Made by a program: the position numbers and the translations under genes. A stretch of DNA of 64,000 nucleotides, taken from the NCBI RefSeq assembly GCF_024699965.1, contig NZ_JAJOMZ010000004.1:3256001-3320000 (forward strand). The letters are read 5' to 3'. Below are positions 29,033-39,164 of this stretch, piece after piece (positions within the stretch are counted from its first letter, which is position 1; every line of letters starts with the position of its first letter). A model generated the notes under the pieces. The model saw only the letters and a program-made list of their open reading frames with translations. It made no database searches and was not told the origin of the DNA. This DNA comes from Flavobacterium sp. J372. GTDB lineage: Bacteria; Bacteroidota; Bacteroidia; Flavobacteriales; Flavobacteriaceae.

Positions 29033-29458
29033 ATGGACCAAAATAATAAAAGAAAAGCCGGTTCCGATATCGATGAAGAAGCAATGATGAACCTCATGGT
29101 CGATGGCGTAAAGAAGGAAGGCCTTACATTACCTGGGCAACCGGCAGACCTTGCCAAAGAAAATCGAATCGGTCCGCCCCGGGCACAACCTGTCAGGGAA
29201 AAAGACAGGACAAAGAACAAATCGCAAGGGAACTACGAAAGCATTTTCTTTAAAAAGGCTGAAACTAATGCCCGTGATGGCAAGACGGTGTACATCAGGC
29301 CGGATTTCCATGAAAAACTTTCAAGGATAGTGCAGGTGATCGGAGAAGACAAAATTACCATTTATGCCTATTTGGATAATCTGTTGGATTATCATTTTCA
29401 GGAATTTGGGGAACAGATAACCAAAAGCTTTAATGAAAAATATAAACCAATTTTATAG
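29033..29458 (+). CDS. traB: TraB, DUF3408 protein
   Basis: 141 residues. Disordered basic/acidic N-terminal half, then a conserved C-terminal DUF3408 domain (ESIFFKKAETNARDGKTVYI, FHEKLSRIVQVIGEDKITIY) predicted as a ribbon-helix-helix-like DNA-binding fold. In CTnDOT-like elements it always follows the ParA-like traA, so it may be the DNA-binding partner that fills the ParB role. Starts 5 bases after traA and ends 3 bases before traD, so the three form one transcript. Confidence 0.82.
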   Translation: MDQNNKRKAGSDIDEEAMMNLMVDGVKKEGLTLPGQPADLAKENRIGPPRAQPVREKDRTKNKSQGNYESIFFKKAETNARDGKTVYIRPDFHEKLSRIVQVIGEDKITIYAYLDNLLDYHFQEFGEQITKSFNEKYKPIL

Positions 29459-29460
29459 AT

Positions 29461-30090
29461 ATGGAAGCAATTATAATTCTATGCCTGCTGGCTGTAATTG
29501 GATTACTGTTACAGGATAAAATAGTTATAAGATGGAAACGCGACAAGAATGAATCATCGGAATCCACAAAAATTGAGCATGAAATAATGGGTAGCCCGAA
29601 ACCATTGGAAAGACACTCTGTGACGATTGCCGCCCGTGAAGGCCAAAAAGAAAAGCAGGTGGCCCAACCTCATAATTTTGCTATGGAAACCAAGGAAGAA
29701 GGTTTTAGTGCAATTCCGCAGGAAGAGCTGGATGAAGTTTTTGACAAAGGGCCAGACCTGTATGAAGAAGAAGATGAGGAATGGAGCAGCTACGGGCCGC
29801 CAAATGACGAAGATGGTTTTGCCACAGGGGTTACCTTCGATGAACTGAGCGCTACGCAAGCGTTGCTTCAACAAGAAACGTTGGAGCCCGCCTTGGAAAG
29901 ACAAGTAGTGGATATTGTTCAAAAGATTCAGGGAACCGATCTTTTCAGTCTTTTGGAACAAGCGATGCCGGACGCTTCGCAGAGAATCGCGAAGCTGCTG
30001 GAAAAAAGCCTGGGGTCGGAAATGGGATCCGGTTCTTCCGTTTTGCGGAATAATTATTTAGAGAATTTTGACATAGGCGATTTTGCCTGA
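29461..30090 (+). CDS. traD: TraD-like membrane-anchored conjugation protein
   Basis: 209 residues. A single N-terminal transmembrane helix (IIILCLLAVIGLLLQDKIVI) is followed by a long acidic, low-complexity cytoplasmic or periplasmic region (YEEEDEEWSSYGPPNDEDGF, then ATGVTFDELSATQALLQQ). I recognise this layout from proteins annotated TraD in Bacteroidetes elements; the name is position-based and unrelated to the F-plasmid coupling protein. The biochemical role is unknown. A bidirectional terminator-like hairpin follows at 30106-30140. Confidence 0.65.
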   Translation: MEAIIILCLLAVIGLLLQDKIVIRWKRDKNESSESTKIEHEIMGSPKPLERHSVTIAAREGQKEKQVAQPHNFAMETKEEGFSAIPQEELDEVFDKGPDLYEEEDEEWSSYGPPNDEDGFATGVTFDELSATQALLQQETLEPALERQVVDIVQKIQGTDLFSLLEQAMPDASQRIAKLLEKSLGSEMGSGSSVLRNNYLENFDIGDFA

Positions 30091-30105
30091 CAAGTGCCAA
30101 AGCAA

Positions 30106-30140
30106 AAAAGGATTGATTATAGTTTGTAATCAATCCTTTT
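30106..30140 (+). terminator. Intrinsic terminator after traD
   Basis: GGATTGATT (30110-30118) and AATCAATCC (30128-30136) form a perfect 9-bp stem flanked by A and T runs, so it may stop transcription from both sides. Confidence 0.75.
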
Positions 30141-30196
30141 ATCTTTTTACCAACGTATTGATAGAAACACCCTGCTTTTAATCTAAAACAATTCAT

Positions 30197-31019
30197 ATGG
30201 AAAGCGAACTGCCGATTTATACCATTGAAGGAACTGATTTTTATGTGGACGTAAATAGCTTCCGGCTTACCGAAGTTGGTAACCCGGAGAATGTAATCGC
30301 CTGCACGGATATGGCTGACTTTTGGGATGGCTACCGTTTTGACTACAATAAGGAAAGAAAGAATATACCGGGCTTTTATCAGAGAACGGATGCAGTTATA
30401 GCGTTGCCCGGATTCACTGTCCTGGATCCGGAAGGGATGGCGAAACGTTTCTGTATAAGTATTGACCAGGTTAAGGCCACTACAGATTTTGACCTGTTGG
30501 TCGATCCTGTCTCTTTTGATTTAAGGGTAAATAAAGGGGTATTGCCGACCCTGACAATAAGTGGCCATATTTTCTATGTGGATATCCGTATGGATATGTT
30601 GCGCCCCAAAGATGATTTCCTTTCCAGGGGAATTAAATTTTCCGATTGAGAATTACTATGATGAAGATAAAAGGACATATACCATTCCATACAATCCCAA
30701 AACCCACGAGTTCCAGGAACCGGACTACCGCAATATCAAAGGCCTGCCAAAGGACATTATTACCGTAGAGTTCCCTTCGGAAAGGTTACTGGACCGTATC
30801 GGCTGGAACCGGAAGTATGGCTTCGACATGAAGCATGGGCTTCGGATAAATGGACTGGCAATGCAATTCGAGGCCAGGCATGTGCCGTGGAAAGAAACTT
30901 TTTTGGTTGATCTCATTAAAAGCAACCGTTCTATAGAGCGGAAACGGGAAGAGCAAAGAAAAGGATTGCAACAAATGAAGGAACCGCAGCAACCCGGGAA
31001 CAAGGGTCGAAGGATGTGA
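30197..31019 (+). pseudogene. Conserved ICE tra-operon protein (DUF3876-like), frameshifted
   Basis: Two overlapping frames (30197-30649 and 30561-31019) rejoin if one T is removed from the T4 run at 30638-30641 (...SRGIKFPIENYYDED...), giving about 273 residues. The first part begins MESELPIYTIEGTDFYVDVN and repeats a beta-rich motif, TISGHIFYVDIRMDMLRPKD near residue 115, suggesting two similar halves. The C-terminal part is basic and ends in a Gln/Arg-rich tail. Proteins like this lie between traD and traE in Bacteroidetes elements. I do not know the function. It has its own terminators on both sides (30106-30140, 31038-31071), so it may be a separate transcript. Confidence 0.55.
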
Positions 31020-31037
31020 CAATAGCAAACGTATGAT

Positions 31038-31071
31038 AAAGCATCGGAGAGTAATCCCGATGCTTTTTTTT
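31038..31071 (+). terminator. Intrinsic terminator before traE
   Basis: AAGCATCGG pairs with CCGATGCTT around an 8-base loop and is followed by eight T. It separates the upstream genes from the traE-traQ block, which would then need its own promoter in 31080-31210. Confidence 0.8.
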
Positions 31072-31213
31072 AATAGATCCATCACAAGAGCGCCTCCCGA
31101 TGCCAATCATTTCCTTACGGCGAAACTTTGCTTTCGTGCTTCTATTTCTATCACACCTTTGTCCCGAAGCTCGCGGTAAGCGGGATAAGTATAATTTCTA
31201 AATGTGATTAATC

Positions 31214-31519
31214 ATGCTAAAAGAAAGAAAAAAAGTATTGCTGACAGGTTTGCTGTTCCTATCGGCATTCGCAGTGTTTGCTCAGGGCGACGGGTCGGCC
31301 GGTATCAATGAAGCAACACAGATGGTTACGTCCTATTTTGACCCGGCTACACAATTGATCTATGCCATAGGCGCTGTGGTTGGCCTTATAGGAGGCGTAA
31401 AGGTTTACAATAAGTTCAGTAGTGGAGATCCGGATACCAGCAAAACGGCTGCGAGCTGGTTTGGTGCCTGTATTTTCCTGATTGTTGCTGCTACGATACT
31501 GCGCTCATTCTTCCTGTAA
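31214..31519 (+). CDS. traE: TraE, DUF4134 membrane protein (VirB2-like)
   Basis: 101 residues. A signal peptide (LTGLLFLSAFAVFAQG) is followed by a short loop and two transmembrane helices (LIYAIGAVVGLIGGVKVY and ASWFGACIFLIVAATILRSF). This is the layout of VirB2-type pilin/inner-membrane proteins, and DUF4134 is the standard traE product of Bacteroidetes elements. It would form part of the mating channel. The traF gene follows after an 11-base gap. Confidence 0.88.
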   Translation: MLKERKKVLLTGLLFLSAFAVFAQGDGSAGINEATQMVTSYFDPATQLIYAIGAVVGLIGGVKVYNKFSSGDPDTSKTAASWFGACIFLIVAATILRSFFL

Positions 31520-31529
31520 CCCGGCGTCT

Positions 31530-31862
31530 ATGAATAATTATAATATAAACAAAGGGATTGGCAGGACAGTGGAGTTTAAGGGCCTGAAAGCCCAATACCT
31601 GTTCATATTCGCTGGTGGCTTACTTGGAATACTGGTATTGGTCATGGTGCTGTATATCGGAGGGATAAGCTCTTACATCTGTCTTGGGATCGGAGCCGGT
31701 GGGGCATCATTCATTGTGTGGCAAACGTTCGCCCTTAATAAAAAATACGGCGAGCATGGCCTGATGAAAATTGCTGCCCGAAAGAGGCACCCACGCTACA
31801 TCATCTGCCGAAGGGCAATACCGCGCTATCTAAAAACAACTCCTAAAGCAGCTTCACTATGA
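31530..31862 (+). CDS. traF: TraF, DUF4133 membrane protein (VirB3-like)
   Basis: 110 residues from MNNYNINKGIGRTVEFKGLK at 31530; earlier start codons in this frame overlap traE and are less likely. Two closely spaced hydrophobic helices (YLFIFAGGLLGILVLVMVLY and SYICLGIGAGGASFIVWQTF) match DUF4133, comparable with VirB3. The stop overlaps the traG start (ATGA at 31859-31862), so the VirB3-like protein and its VirB4-like ATPase are translationally coupled, as in many type IV secretion systems. Confidence 0.88.
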   Translation: MNNYNINKGIGRTVEFKGLKAQYLFIFAGGLLGILVLVMVLYIGGISSYICLGIGAGGASFIVWQTFALNKKYGEHGLMKIAARKRHPRYIICRRAIPRYLKTTPKAASL

Positions 31863-34354
31863 AAAATATTTCCAAATCTGCCACATTGGAATATAAGTTT
31901 CCACTTTTAGCCGTCGAGAATAATTGCATCGTCTCTAAAGAGGCTGACGTCACTGCCTGCTTCAGGGTGCATTTGCCTGAGCTCTTTACGGTAGCATCCG
32001 CTGAATATGAAGCAATTCATTCGGCCTGGTATAAAGCGATTAAGACATTGCCCGACTACACTGTGATCCATAAACAGGACTGGTATATAAAAGAGAACTA
32101 CGCTCCAAACATTGCGGAAGACGGCCTGAGTTTTTTAGGCAAATCGTATCAGCAGCATTTTAACGAACGGCCGTTCCTGAACCACTACTGTTATGTATTC
32201 ATTACCAAAACTACCAAGGACCGCATGAGAATGCAGAGCAATTTTTCGACCCTTTGCAAAGGAGCTCTCGTCCCGAAGGAAATGCAGGACAAGGAGGCCA
32301 TGCACCGCTTTATGGAGGCTGTGGCCCAATTCGAGCGGATTATCAATGATAGTGGTTTTGTAAAGCTTGAACGGCTGACTGAAGAGGAGATTGCCGGTAC
32401 TGATGATGTCCAGGGATTGCTGGAACAGTATTTCACCCTGTCCAGAGAGGCAGGCACCCCGATGCAGGACATAGCCCTGGGCGCTGAAGAAGTGAGAATC
32501 GGGAACAACAGGCTATGCCTGCACACTTTATCCGATACCGGTGACCTTCCCGGTACAGTTGCGGCAGATACGCGCTATGAAAAGCTTTCCACTGACCGAA
32601 GTGATTGCCGCTTGTCTTTCGCGGCACCAGTGGGGTTGCTGCTCAGCTGCAACCATATTTACAACCAGTATATCTTTTTGGATAATAGTGAGGAGAACCT
32701 CAGGAAATTTGAAAAGTCAGCGCGAAACATGCATTCGCTCGCGCGTTACAGCCGAAGCAACCAGATCAACAAGGAATGGATCGAACGCTATCTCAATGAA
32801 GCGCACTCTTTCGGGCTTTCTTCTATCCGGGCACATTTTAATGTAATGTCATGGTCTGATGACCCCATTGAGTTTAAGCAGCTTAAAAACGATACAGGCA
32901 GTGCATTGGCACTTATGGAATGCAAACCCAGGCACAATACCGCAGATGTTGCGACACTGTACTGGGCGGGTATTCCGGGGAATTCGGGTGATTTCCCGAG
33001 TGAGGAAAGTTTTTATACATTCATCGAGCCCGCCTTATGCTTTTTCACAGAGGAAACTAATTACCAGAATTCTGCATCGCCGTTTGGAATAAAGATGGCT
33101 GACCGCCTCACCGGAAAGCCTATCCATCTTGACATATCGGATCTTCCTATGAAGCGTGGTATAATCACCAACAGGAATAAGTTTATCCTGGGCCCGTCAG
33201 GATCGGGAAAATCTTTCTTTACCAACCACATGGTACGTCAGTATTATGAGCAGGGCGCGCATGTGCTGCTTGTGGACACGGGGAACAGTTATCAGGGTTT
33301 GTGTGAGCTGATAAAAGGCAAGACAAAAGGAGACGACGGTGTGTATTTCACCTACACTGAGGACAATCCCATAGCTTTCAACCCCTTTTACACCGATGAT
33401 GGGGTATTTGACATCGAGAAACGCGAAAGTATCAAAACGCTTATACTAACCCTATGGAAACGAGACGATGAGCCGCCGACACGTTCTGAGGAGGTGGCAC
33501 TCTCCAATGCCGTGAGCGGTTATATAGAAAAGATAAAAAATGGTTCTGAGCGGCCATCCTTCAATGGTTTTTATGATTATGTGCAATCAGATTACCGTAA
33601 GGTACTGGAAGAAAAGCATGTTAGGGAAAAAGACTTCGACCTTGCCAATTTCCTTAACGTACTGGAGCCATATTATAAGGGCGGTGAATACGACTACCTG
33701 CTAAATTCTGACAAGCAGCTCGACCTGCTTTCCAAACGCTTTATCGTTTTTGAAATCGATGCCATCAAAGACCACAAGATACTTTTCCCTATCGTGACCA
33801 TCATCATTATGGAAGTTTTCATCAATAAGATGCGAAGGCTAAAAGGTATCCGGAAGCTGATCCTTATTGAAGAAGCATGGAAAGCCATAGCGAAAGAAGG
33901 TATGGCTGAGTACATAAAGTACCTTTTCAAGACTGTCCGCAAATTCTTCGGTGAAGCGATTGTGGTAACCCAGGAAGTGGATGATATCATCCAGTCACCA
34001 ATTGTAAAGGAAAGCATCATCAATAATTCCGACTGCAAGATCCTCCTTGACCAGCGGAAGTACATGAATAAATTCGATGACATACAAGCGATGCTTGGTT
34101 TGACCGACAAGGAAAAGGCACAGGTACTTTCCATAAACATGAACAATGATGCAACCCGTCTTTACAAGGAAGTCTGGATTGGCCTTGGCGGGACACATTC
34201 GGCGGTATATGCGACTGAGGTAAGCCTTGAAGAATACTTGGCTTACACTACCGAAGAGACTGAAAAACTGGAAATCATGCAATTGGCCGCAGAACTTGGA
34301 GGCAATGTTGAACTGGCAATAAAGCGGATCGCAGGAGAAAGAAGGGATAAATAA
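31859..34354 (+). CDS. traG: TraG, VirB4-family conjugation ATPase
   Basis: 831 residues, full length for the family and free of frameshifts. Walker A ILGPSGSGKSFFTNH lies near residues 442-456 and Walker B RKLILIEEAWKAIA near 661-674, followed by TVRKFFGEAIVVTQEVDDI, the typical post-Walker B block. The N-terminal 400 residues match the TraG N-terminal domain of Bacteroidetes elements. It powers assembly and substrate movement in the mating channel at the inner membrane. Coupled to traF by a 4-base overlap. Confidence 0.95.
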   Translation: MKNISKSATLEYKFPLLAVENNCIVSKEADVTACFRVHLPELFTVASAEYEAIHSAWYKAIKTLPDYTVIHKQDWYIKENYAPNIAEDGLSFLGKSYQQHFNERPFLNHYCYVFITKTTKDRMRMQSNFSTLCKGALVPKEMQDKEAMHRFMEAVAQFERIINDSGFVKLERLTEEEIAGTDDVQGLLEQYFTLSREAGTPMQDIALGAEEVRIGNNRLCLHTLSDTGDLPGTVAADTRYEKLSTDRSDCRLSFAAPVGLLLSCNHIYNQYIFLDNSEENLRKFEKSARNMHSLARYSRSNQINKEWIERYLNEAHSFGLSSIRAHFNVMSWSDDPIEFKQLKNDTGSALALMECKPRHNTADVATLYWAGIPGNSGDFPSEESFYTFIEPALCFFTEETNYQNSASPFGIKMADRLTGKPIHLDISDLPMKRGIITNRNKFILGPSGSGKSFFTNHMVRQYYEQGAHVLLVDTGNSYQGLCELIKGKTKGDDGVYFTYTEDNPIAFNPFYTDDGVFDIEKRESIKTLILTLWKRDDEPPTRSEEVALSNAVSGYIEKIKNGSERPSFNGFYDYVQSDYRKVLEEKHVREKDFDLANFLNVLEPYYKGGEYDYLLNSDKQLDLLSKRFIVFEIDAIKDHKILFPIVTIIIMEVFINKMRRLKGIRKLILIEEAWKAIAKEGMAEYIKYLFKTVRKFFGEAIVVTQEVDDIIQSPIVKESIINNSDCKILLDQRKYMNKFDDIQAMLGLTDKEKAQVLSINMNNDATRLYKEVWIGLGGTHSAVYATEVSLEEYLAYTTEETEKLEIMQLAAELGGNVELAIKRIAGERRDK

Positions 34355-34386
34355 TAAGTGTACAAATAATTTAAAAATCAAATACA

Positions 34387-35016
34387 ATGAGAAAATTTTT
34401 GTTTATGGTGCTGGGTGCAACGCTGTTTGCCACCGCACCGATGAGGGCGCAATGGGTGGTTTCCGACCCGACGAACCTGGCTCAGGGAATTGTCAACACC
34501 GCTCAGGAGATTGTGCAGACATCCGCCACTGCTGCCAATACTTTGGACAGCTTCAAGGAAGTGCAAAAGGTCTATCAGCAGGGTAAAGAATACTACGACG
34601 CACTTAAGGCAGTGAACAATCTGGTGAAGGATGCCCGTAAAGTGCAGCTGACAGTTCTTATGGTTGGTGACATTTCTGAGATTTATGTTGTGAATTTCGG
34701 AAAAATGATGAACGATCCAAATTTTAATGCGCAGGAACTCAATGCAATTGGCTTCGGTTATTCCAAACTGCTCAACGAGAGCGCCGAGCTCCTGAAGGAA
34801 CTCAAGCAGATTATCACTGCGTCGAGCTTATCCCTGAACGATAAAGAGCGTATGGATATTATCGACAAAGTTTATGGTGAAGTAAAGCAGTATCATAGCC
34901 TGGTACGCTACTATACCAATAAGAATATTTCAGTAAGCCTTATCCGTGCAAAGAAAGCAAACGATACAAAGAGGGTATTGGAATTGTACGGCAGGCCAAA
35001 TGAAAAATACTGGTAA
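34387..35016 (+). CDS. traI: TraI, DUF4141 protein
   Basis: 209 residues with an N-terminal signal peptide (LFMVLGATLFATAPMRAQWV) and a helical mature part (VQTSATAANTLDSFKEVQKV, YDALKAVNNLVKDARKVQL). This matches DUF4141/TraI of CTnDOT-like elements, comparable with VirB5-type periplasmic components. Not related to the F-plasmid relaxase TraI. It lies 32 bases after traG; traH, present between them in CTnDOT, is not seen here. Confidence 0.85.
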   Translation: MRKFLFMVLGATLFATAPMRAQWVVSDPTNLAQGIVNTAQEIVQTSATAANTLDSFKEVQKVYQQGKEYYDALKAVNNLVKDARKVQLTVLMVGDISEIYVVNFGKMMNDPNFNAQELNAIGFGYSKLLNESAELLKELKQIITASSLSLNDKERMDIIDKVYGEVKQYHSLVRYYTNKNISVSLIRAKKANDTKRVLELYGRPNEKYW

Positions 35017-35027
35017 TTAATAAGGTT

Positions 35028-36023
35028 ATGGAATTCGAAAATCTTCACCAGGTACTGCGGTCACTCTATGATGAAATGGTACCGCTTTCGGCAGAGATGG
35101 CGACAATTGCCAAAGGGCTTGCCGGTTTGGGAGCGCTGTTTTATGTAGCCCTTAAGGTGTGGCAGGCCCTGAGCCGTGCTGAGCCCATAGATGTTTTCCC
35201 ACTTCTTAGGCCATTCGCTCTAGGCCTTTGCATTATGTTCTTTCCTACTATGGTGCTTGGAACTATCAATGCAGTGCTAAGCCCTGTAGTGACCGGAACG
35301 CATGGGATATTGGAAGGCCAGGTGTTTGACCTTAATACACTACAGCAGCAGAAAGATCAACTGGAACGTGAAGCAATGATGCGAAATCCTGAGACCGCTT
35401 ATTTGGTTTCAGACGAAGAATTTGATAAGAAGCTCGAAGAATTGGGATGGTCGCCCGGAGACCTTATGACAATGTCAGGGATGTATTTGGAGCGCGAAAT
35501 GTATAATCTTGAAAAAAGCATTAAGGACGGGTTCAGGGAGTTTATTGAGATACTTTTCAAAGCTGCCGCTCTGGTTATTGATACTATCCGTACATTTTTC
35601 CTCATTGTGCTTTCGATACTGGGGCCAATAGCTTTTGCCATATCGGTTTGGGAAGGTTTTCAGTCCACGTTGACGCAATGGCTGATGCGGTACATCAGCG
35701 TGTATCTGTGGCTGCCTGTTGCAGACCTCTTCAGCGCTATGCTTGCAAAGATTCAGACACTGATCCTTCAGAAAGATATAGAGAGCCTTTCCGATCCCAA
35801 CTACATTCCTGACAGCTCATCTACGGTTTATATCATATTTATGATTATCGGCATCATCGGATATTTTACCATCCCGACGGTTACAGGCTGGATCATTCAG
35901 GCTGGCGGCGCAGGAAATTATACCCGAAATGTTAACCAGGCTGCGCAAAAAACAGGGAACGTTGCGGGTGCAGTCTCAGGGGCGGGTGCCGGGAATATCA
36001 GCGGAAGGCTAATGAACAAATAA
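35028..36023 (+). CDS. traJ: TraJ, polytopic membrane protein (VirB6-like)
   Basis: 331 residues. Hydrophobic segments include GLGALFYVALKVWQALS, LRPFALGLCIMFFPTMVLGT, ALVIDTIRTFFLIVLSILGP and STVYIIFMIIGIIGYFTIP, with a large hydrophilic loop between residues about 90 and 165. This matches TraJ of Bacteroidetes elements, the VirB6-like inner-membrane channel component. The C-terminal tail is Gly/Ala-rich. The gene is 11 bases after traI and 11 bases before traK. Confidence 0.9.
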   Translation: MEFENLHQVLRSLYDEMVPLSAEMATIAKGLAGLGALFYVALKVWQALSRAEPIDVFPLLRPFALGLCIMFFPTMVLGTINAVLSPVVTGTHGILEGQVFDLNTLQQQKDQLEREAMMRNPETAYLVSDEEFDKKLEELGWSPGDLMTMSGMYLEREMYNLEKSIKDGFREFIEILFKAAALVIDTIRTFFLIVLSILGPIAFAISVWEGFQSTLTQWLMRYISVYLWLPVADLFSAMLAKIQTLILQKDIESLSDPNYIPDSSSTVYIIFMIIGIIGYFTIPTVTGWIIQAGGAGNYTRNVNQAAQKTGNVAGAVSGAGAGNISGRLMNK

Positions 36024-36034
36024 TAATAGAAAAG

Positions 36035-36658
36035 ATGGAATTTAAAATTTTAAGGAACATAGAAAACAGCTTCAGGCAAATCAGGCTGTACGCCATAATC
36101 TTTGCAGCTCTTTGCATTCTTGTAGCAGGATTTGCAGTCTGGCAATCGTATCAGTTTGCACAGGAACAAAGACAGAAAATTTATGTCCTTGATAATGGCA
36201 AGTCTCTGATGCTGGCCCTATCACAGGACGCGTCAATCAACAGGCCGGTAGAAGCTCGCGAGCACGTAAGACGTTTTCATGAGCTGTTCTTTACCCTTGC
36301 GCCGGAAAAAAATGCCATAGAAAGCAACATGAAACGGGCTTTCAACCTGGCAGATAAAAGTGCCTTTGATTATTATAAAGACCTTTCTGAGAAAGGATAT
36401 TACAACAGGATCATTTCCGGGAATATACAGCAAAGGATAGAAGTTGATAGTGTTGTCTGCAATTTTGATAAGTATCCATACGCTGTAACGACCTATGCGA
36501 GGCAAAGCATTATCCGCAGCAGCAATGTGACCAACCGGAGCCTGATAACTTCATGCAGCCTTGTTAACTCGGTTCGTTCCGACAGCAACCCGCAAGGTTT
36601 CACTATTGAGAAATTCAGTGTCCTTCAGAACAACGACATTGAAACCATAGAACGCTAA
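36035..36658 (+). CDS. traK: TraK, VirB8-like conjugation protein
   Basis: 207 residues with one N-terminal membrane helix (YAIIFAALCILVAGFAVWQS) and a periplasmic domain. The block NSFRQIRLYAIIFA at the start and FNLADKSAFDYYKDLSEKGY in the middle match TraK of CTnDOT-like elements, which corresponds to VirB8-type scaffold proteins. It would link inner-membrane parts to the periplasmic channel. Eleven bases from traJ and ten from traL. Confidence 0.9.
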   Translation: MEFKILRNIENSFRQIRLYAIIFAALCILVAGFAVWQSYQFAQEQRQKIYVLDNGKSLMLALSQDASINRPVEAREHVRRFHELFFTLAPEKNAIESNMKRAFNLADKSAFDYYKDLSEKGYYNRIISGNIQQRIEVDSVVCNFDKYPYAVTTYARQSIIRSSNVTNRSLITSCSLVNSVRSDSNPQGFTIEKFSVLQNNDIETIER

Positions 36659-36668
36659 GATTTTAACG

Positions 36669-36932
36669 ATGAAAATGAGGGATTCAATCAGCCGGTGGAT
36701 GGAAAAGCAGGAAGCCCGCTGGCAGGCGCTGCCTCGTGACAGGCAACGCAAATTTACTGTTTTGCTTTTTGCCGCTTATCTGGCTATCAGCGTTGGTGTT
36801 TACATTGGATACTTATACGATGTCAGCTCGCCCGGTAAGGTGATGGAGTACAGGCATATTGAAAATCCGGTGCTTAATTCTAAATCTTCACATAAAATGA
36901 AGGACACAATTTTACATACCTATAAACGATAA
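36669..36932 (+). CDS. traL: TraL, DUF3989 small membrane protein
   Basis: 87 residues with a single membrane helix (FTVLLFAAYLAISVGVYIGY) after a basic, Arg-rich N-terminus (RWMEKQEARWQALPRDRQRK). This is the DUF3989/TraL layout. The traM ATG follows 3 bases after its stop. Confidence 0.85.
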   Translation: MKMRDSISRWMEKQEARWQALPRDRQRKFTVLLFAAYLAISVGVYIGYLYDVSSPGKVMEYRHIENPVLNSKSSHKMKDTILHTYKR

Positions 36933-36935
36933 ATT

Positions 36936-38223
36936 ATGAAAGAGACTGAAAAAAGAAGCAGGTCGTAAGGGTTACAGAAGGGAACCCTGGAAAGGAAGCT
37001 GCACAGCTTCCGGATGGGAACATAAATAAAGCAGAACGCCTTAGGAAGCCGCTAATATTCGCGCTGATGGGCGCAGTATTCCTCGGCTGCATGTACCTGA
37101 TATTTTCGCCATCGGGCGAAAATGAAAACCCTTTGGAAAAGGTGGGGATAAATGATGCTGTACCACAGGCCACCGATGCAGGATTGCAATCCGATAAGCA
37201 AAAAGCCTATGAGCAGGAACTGCTGGAAAAAAGGGATCAGGAAAAAAGAAAATCGCTTCAGACACTGTCTGATTATTGGAGCTCCGATTCTACAAAACAG
37301 GAGGTGGTGCCGGAACCCGAAGTCATGGAGCAGCCGGATCCGCAGAATGGCGGCAATGCATTAAGCAGTTATCGCAATGTACAAAGCACCCTTGGCTCGT
37401 TTTATCAAAATAATGATGAGAATGAGGCATTGCGAAAGGAGCTTGAAGCGATGAAGGCAGAACTCTCCCAAAAGAAAGCCGTTCAGGATCCGATGCAGAA
37501 CCAGCTTGCCCTTATGGAAAAGTCCTATGAGATGGCAGCAAAATATTTTCCGGGCGGTACAGGCCCGGCCACAAAAAAGATTCTGCGGCGCCTACCGCAA
37601 AAGAATCGTTTGTAGCGTTCCGACAGGAAAGGAAAAATGTCGTTTCCGCATTACCGCAGGAAGCGGTTATAAATTTTTCCTCCCCGCGCAACCAAGCCGG
37701 AAACCAAACGGTATTTCGCAGTGCGGTCAAGCAGCAGCAGACACCTCAAATCAGGAACGGTATCCGTGCCTGTGTACACGAAAGCCAAACCATTGCAGGG
37801 GAGGGAAACGTAAAGCTGAGGCTGCTCGAAACCGCGCATGCTGCAAGCATGACAATCCCTCAGGGAGCCTTGTTGACGGCCTCGGCTAAATTTCAGGGAG
37901 GTCGCCTTCAATTAAAAATTTCTTCAATTGAGCATCAGGGCAACATTATACCGGTAGAAATACTGGTGTATGATATAGACGGGCAACTTGGGCTAAATGT
38001 TCCAATAACGCCTGAAGTCGGTGCAGCCAGCGAAATGGCAGCTAATATGAGCCAAACAGCAGGCACTAATATGATGCTCACACGCTCGGCAGGACAGCAG
38101 ATTGCTGCCGATCTTAGCAGGGGTGTCGTCCAGGGTGTCTCCGGTTACTTTTCAAAAAAAGTAAGGGTCCAAAAAGTCGCCCTTAAGGCGGGTCACCAAG
38201 TCTTCCTTGTTTCCAAAAAATAA
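36936..38223 (+). pseudogene. traM: TraM conjugation protein (VirB10-like), two frameshifts
   Basis: An ATG at 36936 opens KETEKRSR and then stops; adding one A to the A6 run at 36949-36954 gives MKETEKKKQVVRVTEGNPGK and joins the frame at 37067 (MGAVFLGCMYLIFSPSG, the membrane anchor). A second missing A in the A6 run at 37573-37578 (...ATKKDSAAPTAKESFVAF...) joins the last frame to 38223. Rejoined length is about 429 residues. The C-terminal domain (MTIPQGALLTASAKFQGGRL, VEILVYDIDGQLGLNVPI) matches TraM of Bacteroidetes elements, the VirB10-like periplasm-spanning component. As read, the anchor and C-terminal domain would not be made together. Confidence 0.88.
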
Positions 38224-38248
38224 CGTTTAAACTAAATTTTTTTAAAAG

Positions 38249-39153
38249 ATGAAATCACTATTCAAAAAGTAGTGGCAATATTCGCTATTGCCTTAACCAG
38301 CCTTACGGCTATGCAGGGATTTGCACAAAATCCCAACCTTCTTGAAATCGGAAAAATCGAACCGTATGAAATGGAGGTCACCTTCGATAAGACCAGCCAT
38401 CTGATCTTTCCTTCTGCCATCCGTTACATTGATTTGGGCAGTGATTACCTTGTCGCGGGGAAGGCAGAGGATGCTGACAATGTGCTCCGTGTAAAGGCGG
38501 CAGTTCGGGACTTCGAGGAAGAAACGAATTTCTCGGTCATTACTGAGGACGGATGTTTCTACAGCTTCAACGTGTACTACAGCCCGTATCCTTATGTACT
38601 GAGTTACGACCTTTTGAAAATGGGCAGGACATTGCAAAGAAACTCCAGTAACGACGTGCTTTTTGAAGAGCTTGGGAGTAGTTCCCCATCAGTGGCCGGG
38701 CTGCTGCTGGAGACAATATACCAAAAGGACAAACGCCTGATACGGCATATAGGGTCTAAAAGTTACGGCATTCAGTTCCTCCTTAAGGGAATATACATTC
38801 ACCGTGGCAGCTTTTATTTTCATACGGAGTTGCGCAACAATACAAATGTCCCATTCCGTATTGACTTCGTGAACTTCAAAGTGGTTGACAAAAAGGTGGC
38901 GAAACGTACCGTTGCACAGGAAAGAAACCTCACGGCTCTGCGTATGTACAAGCCGCTTATGCCCATCACGTCGCAAAGCAGGGAGCAGAATGTTTTCCTT
39001 TTGGACCAGTTTACAATCGACGATGATAAAGTGCTGCTGATAGAGATTTTTGAGAAAAGCGGTGGCAGGCACCAGGTTTTGGAAGTTTACAATTCAGACC
39101 TTGTCAGCGCCAGGCGCATTGAGGACATGCAGCTGAAGATTAAGCAACGATAA
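38249..39153 (+). pseudogene. traN: TraN conjugation protein (VirB9-like), N-terminal frameshift
   Basis: The long frame begins with a GTG at 38272, inside the signal peptide. An ATG at 38249 (MKSLFKK) is restored by adding one A to the A5 run at 38264-38268, giving MKSLFKKVVAIFAIALTSLT and about 302 residues. The mature protein (LEIGKIEPYEMEVTFDKTSH, SAIRYIDLGSDYLVAGKAED) is DUF4138/TraN, the VirB9-like outer-membrane/periplasmic component that works with TraM. The gene is 25 bases after traM. Confidence 0.9.
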
Positions 39154-39164
39154 AGCAAGCTGAT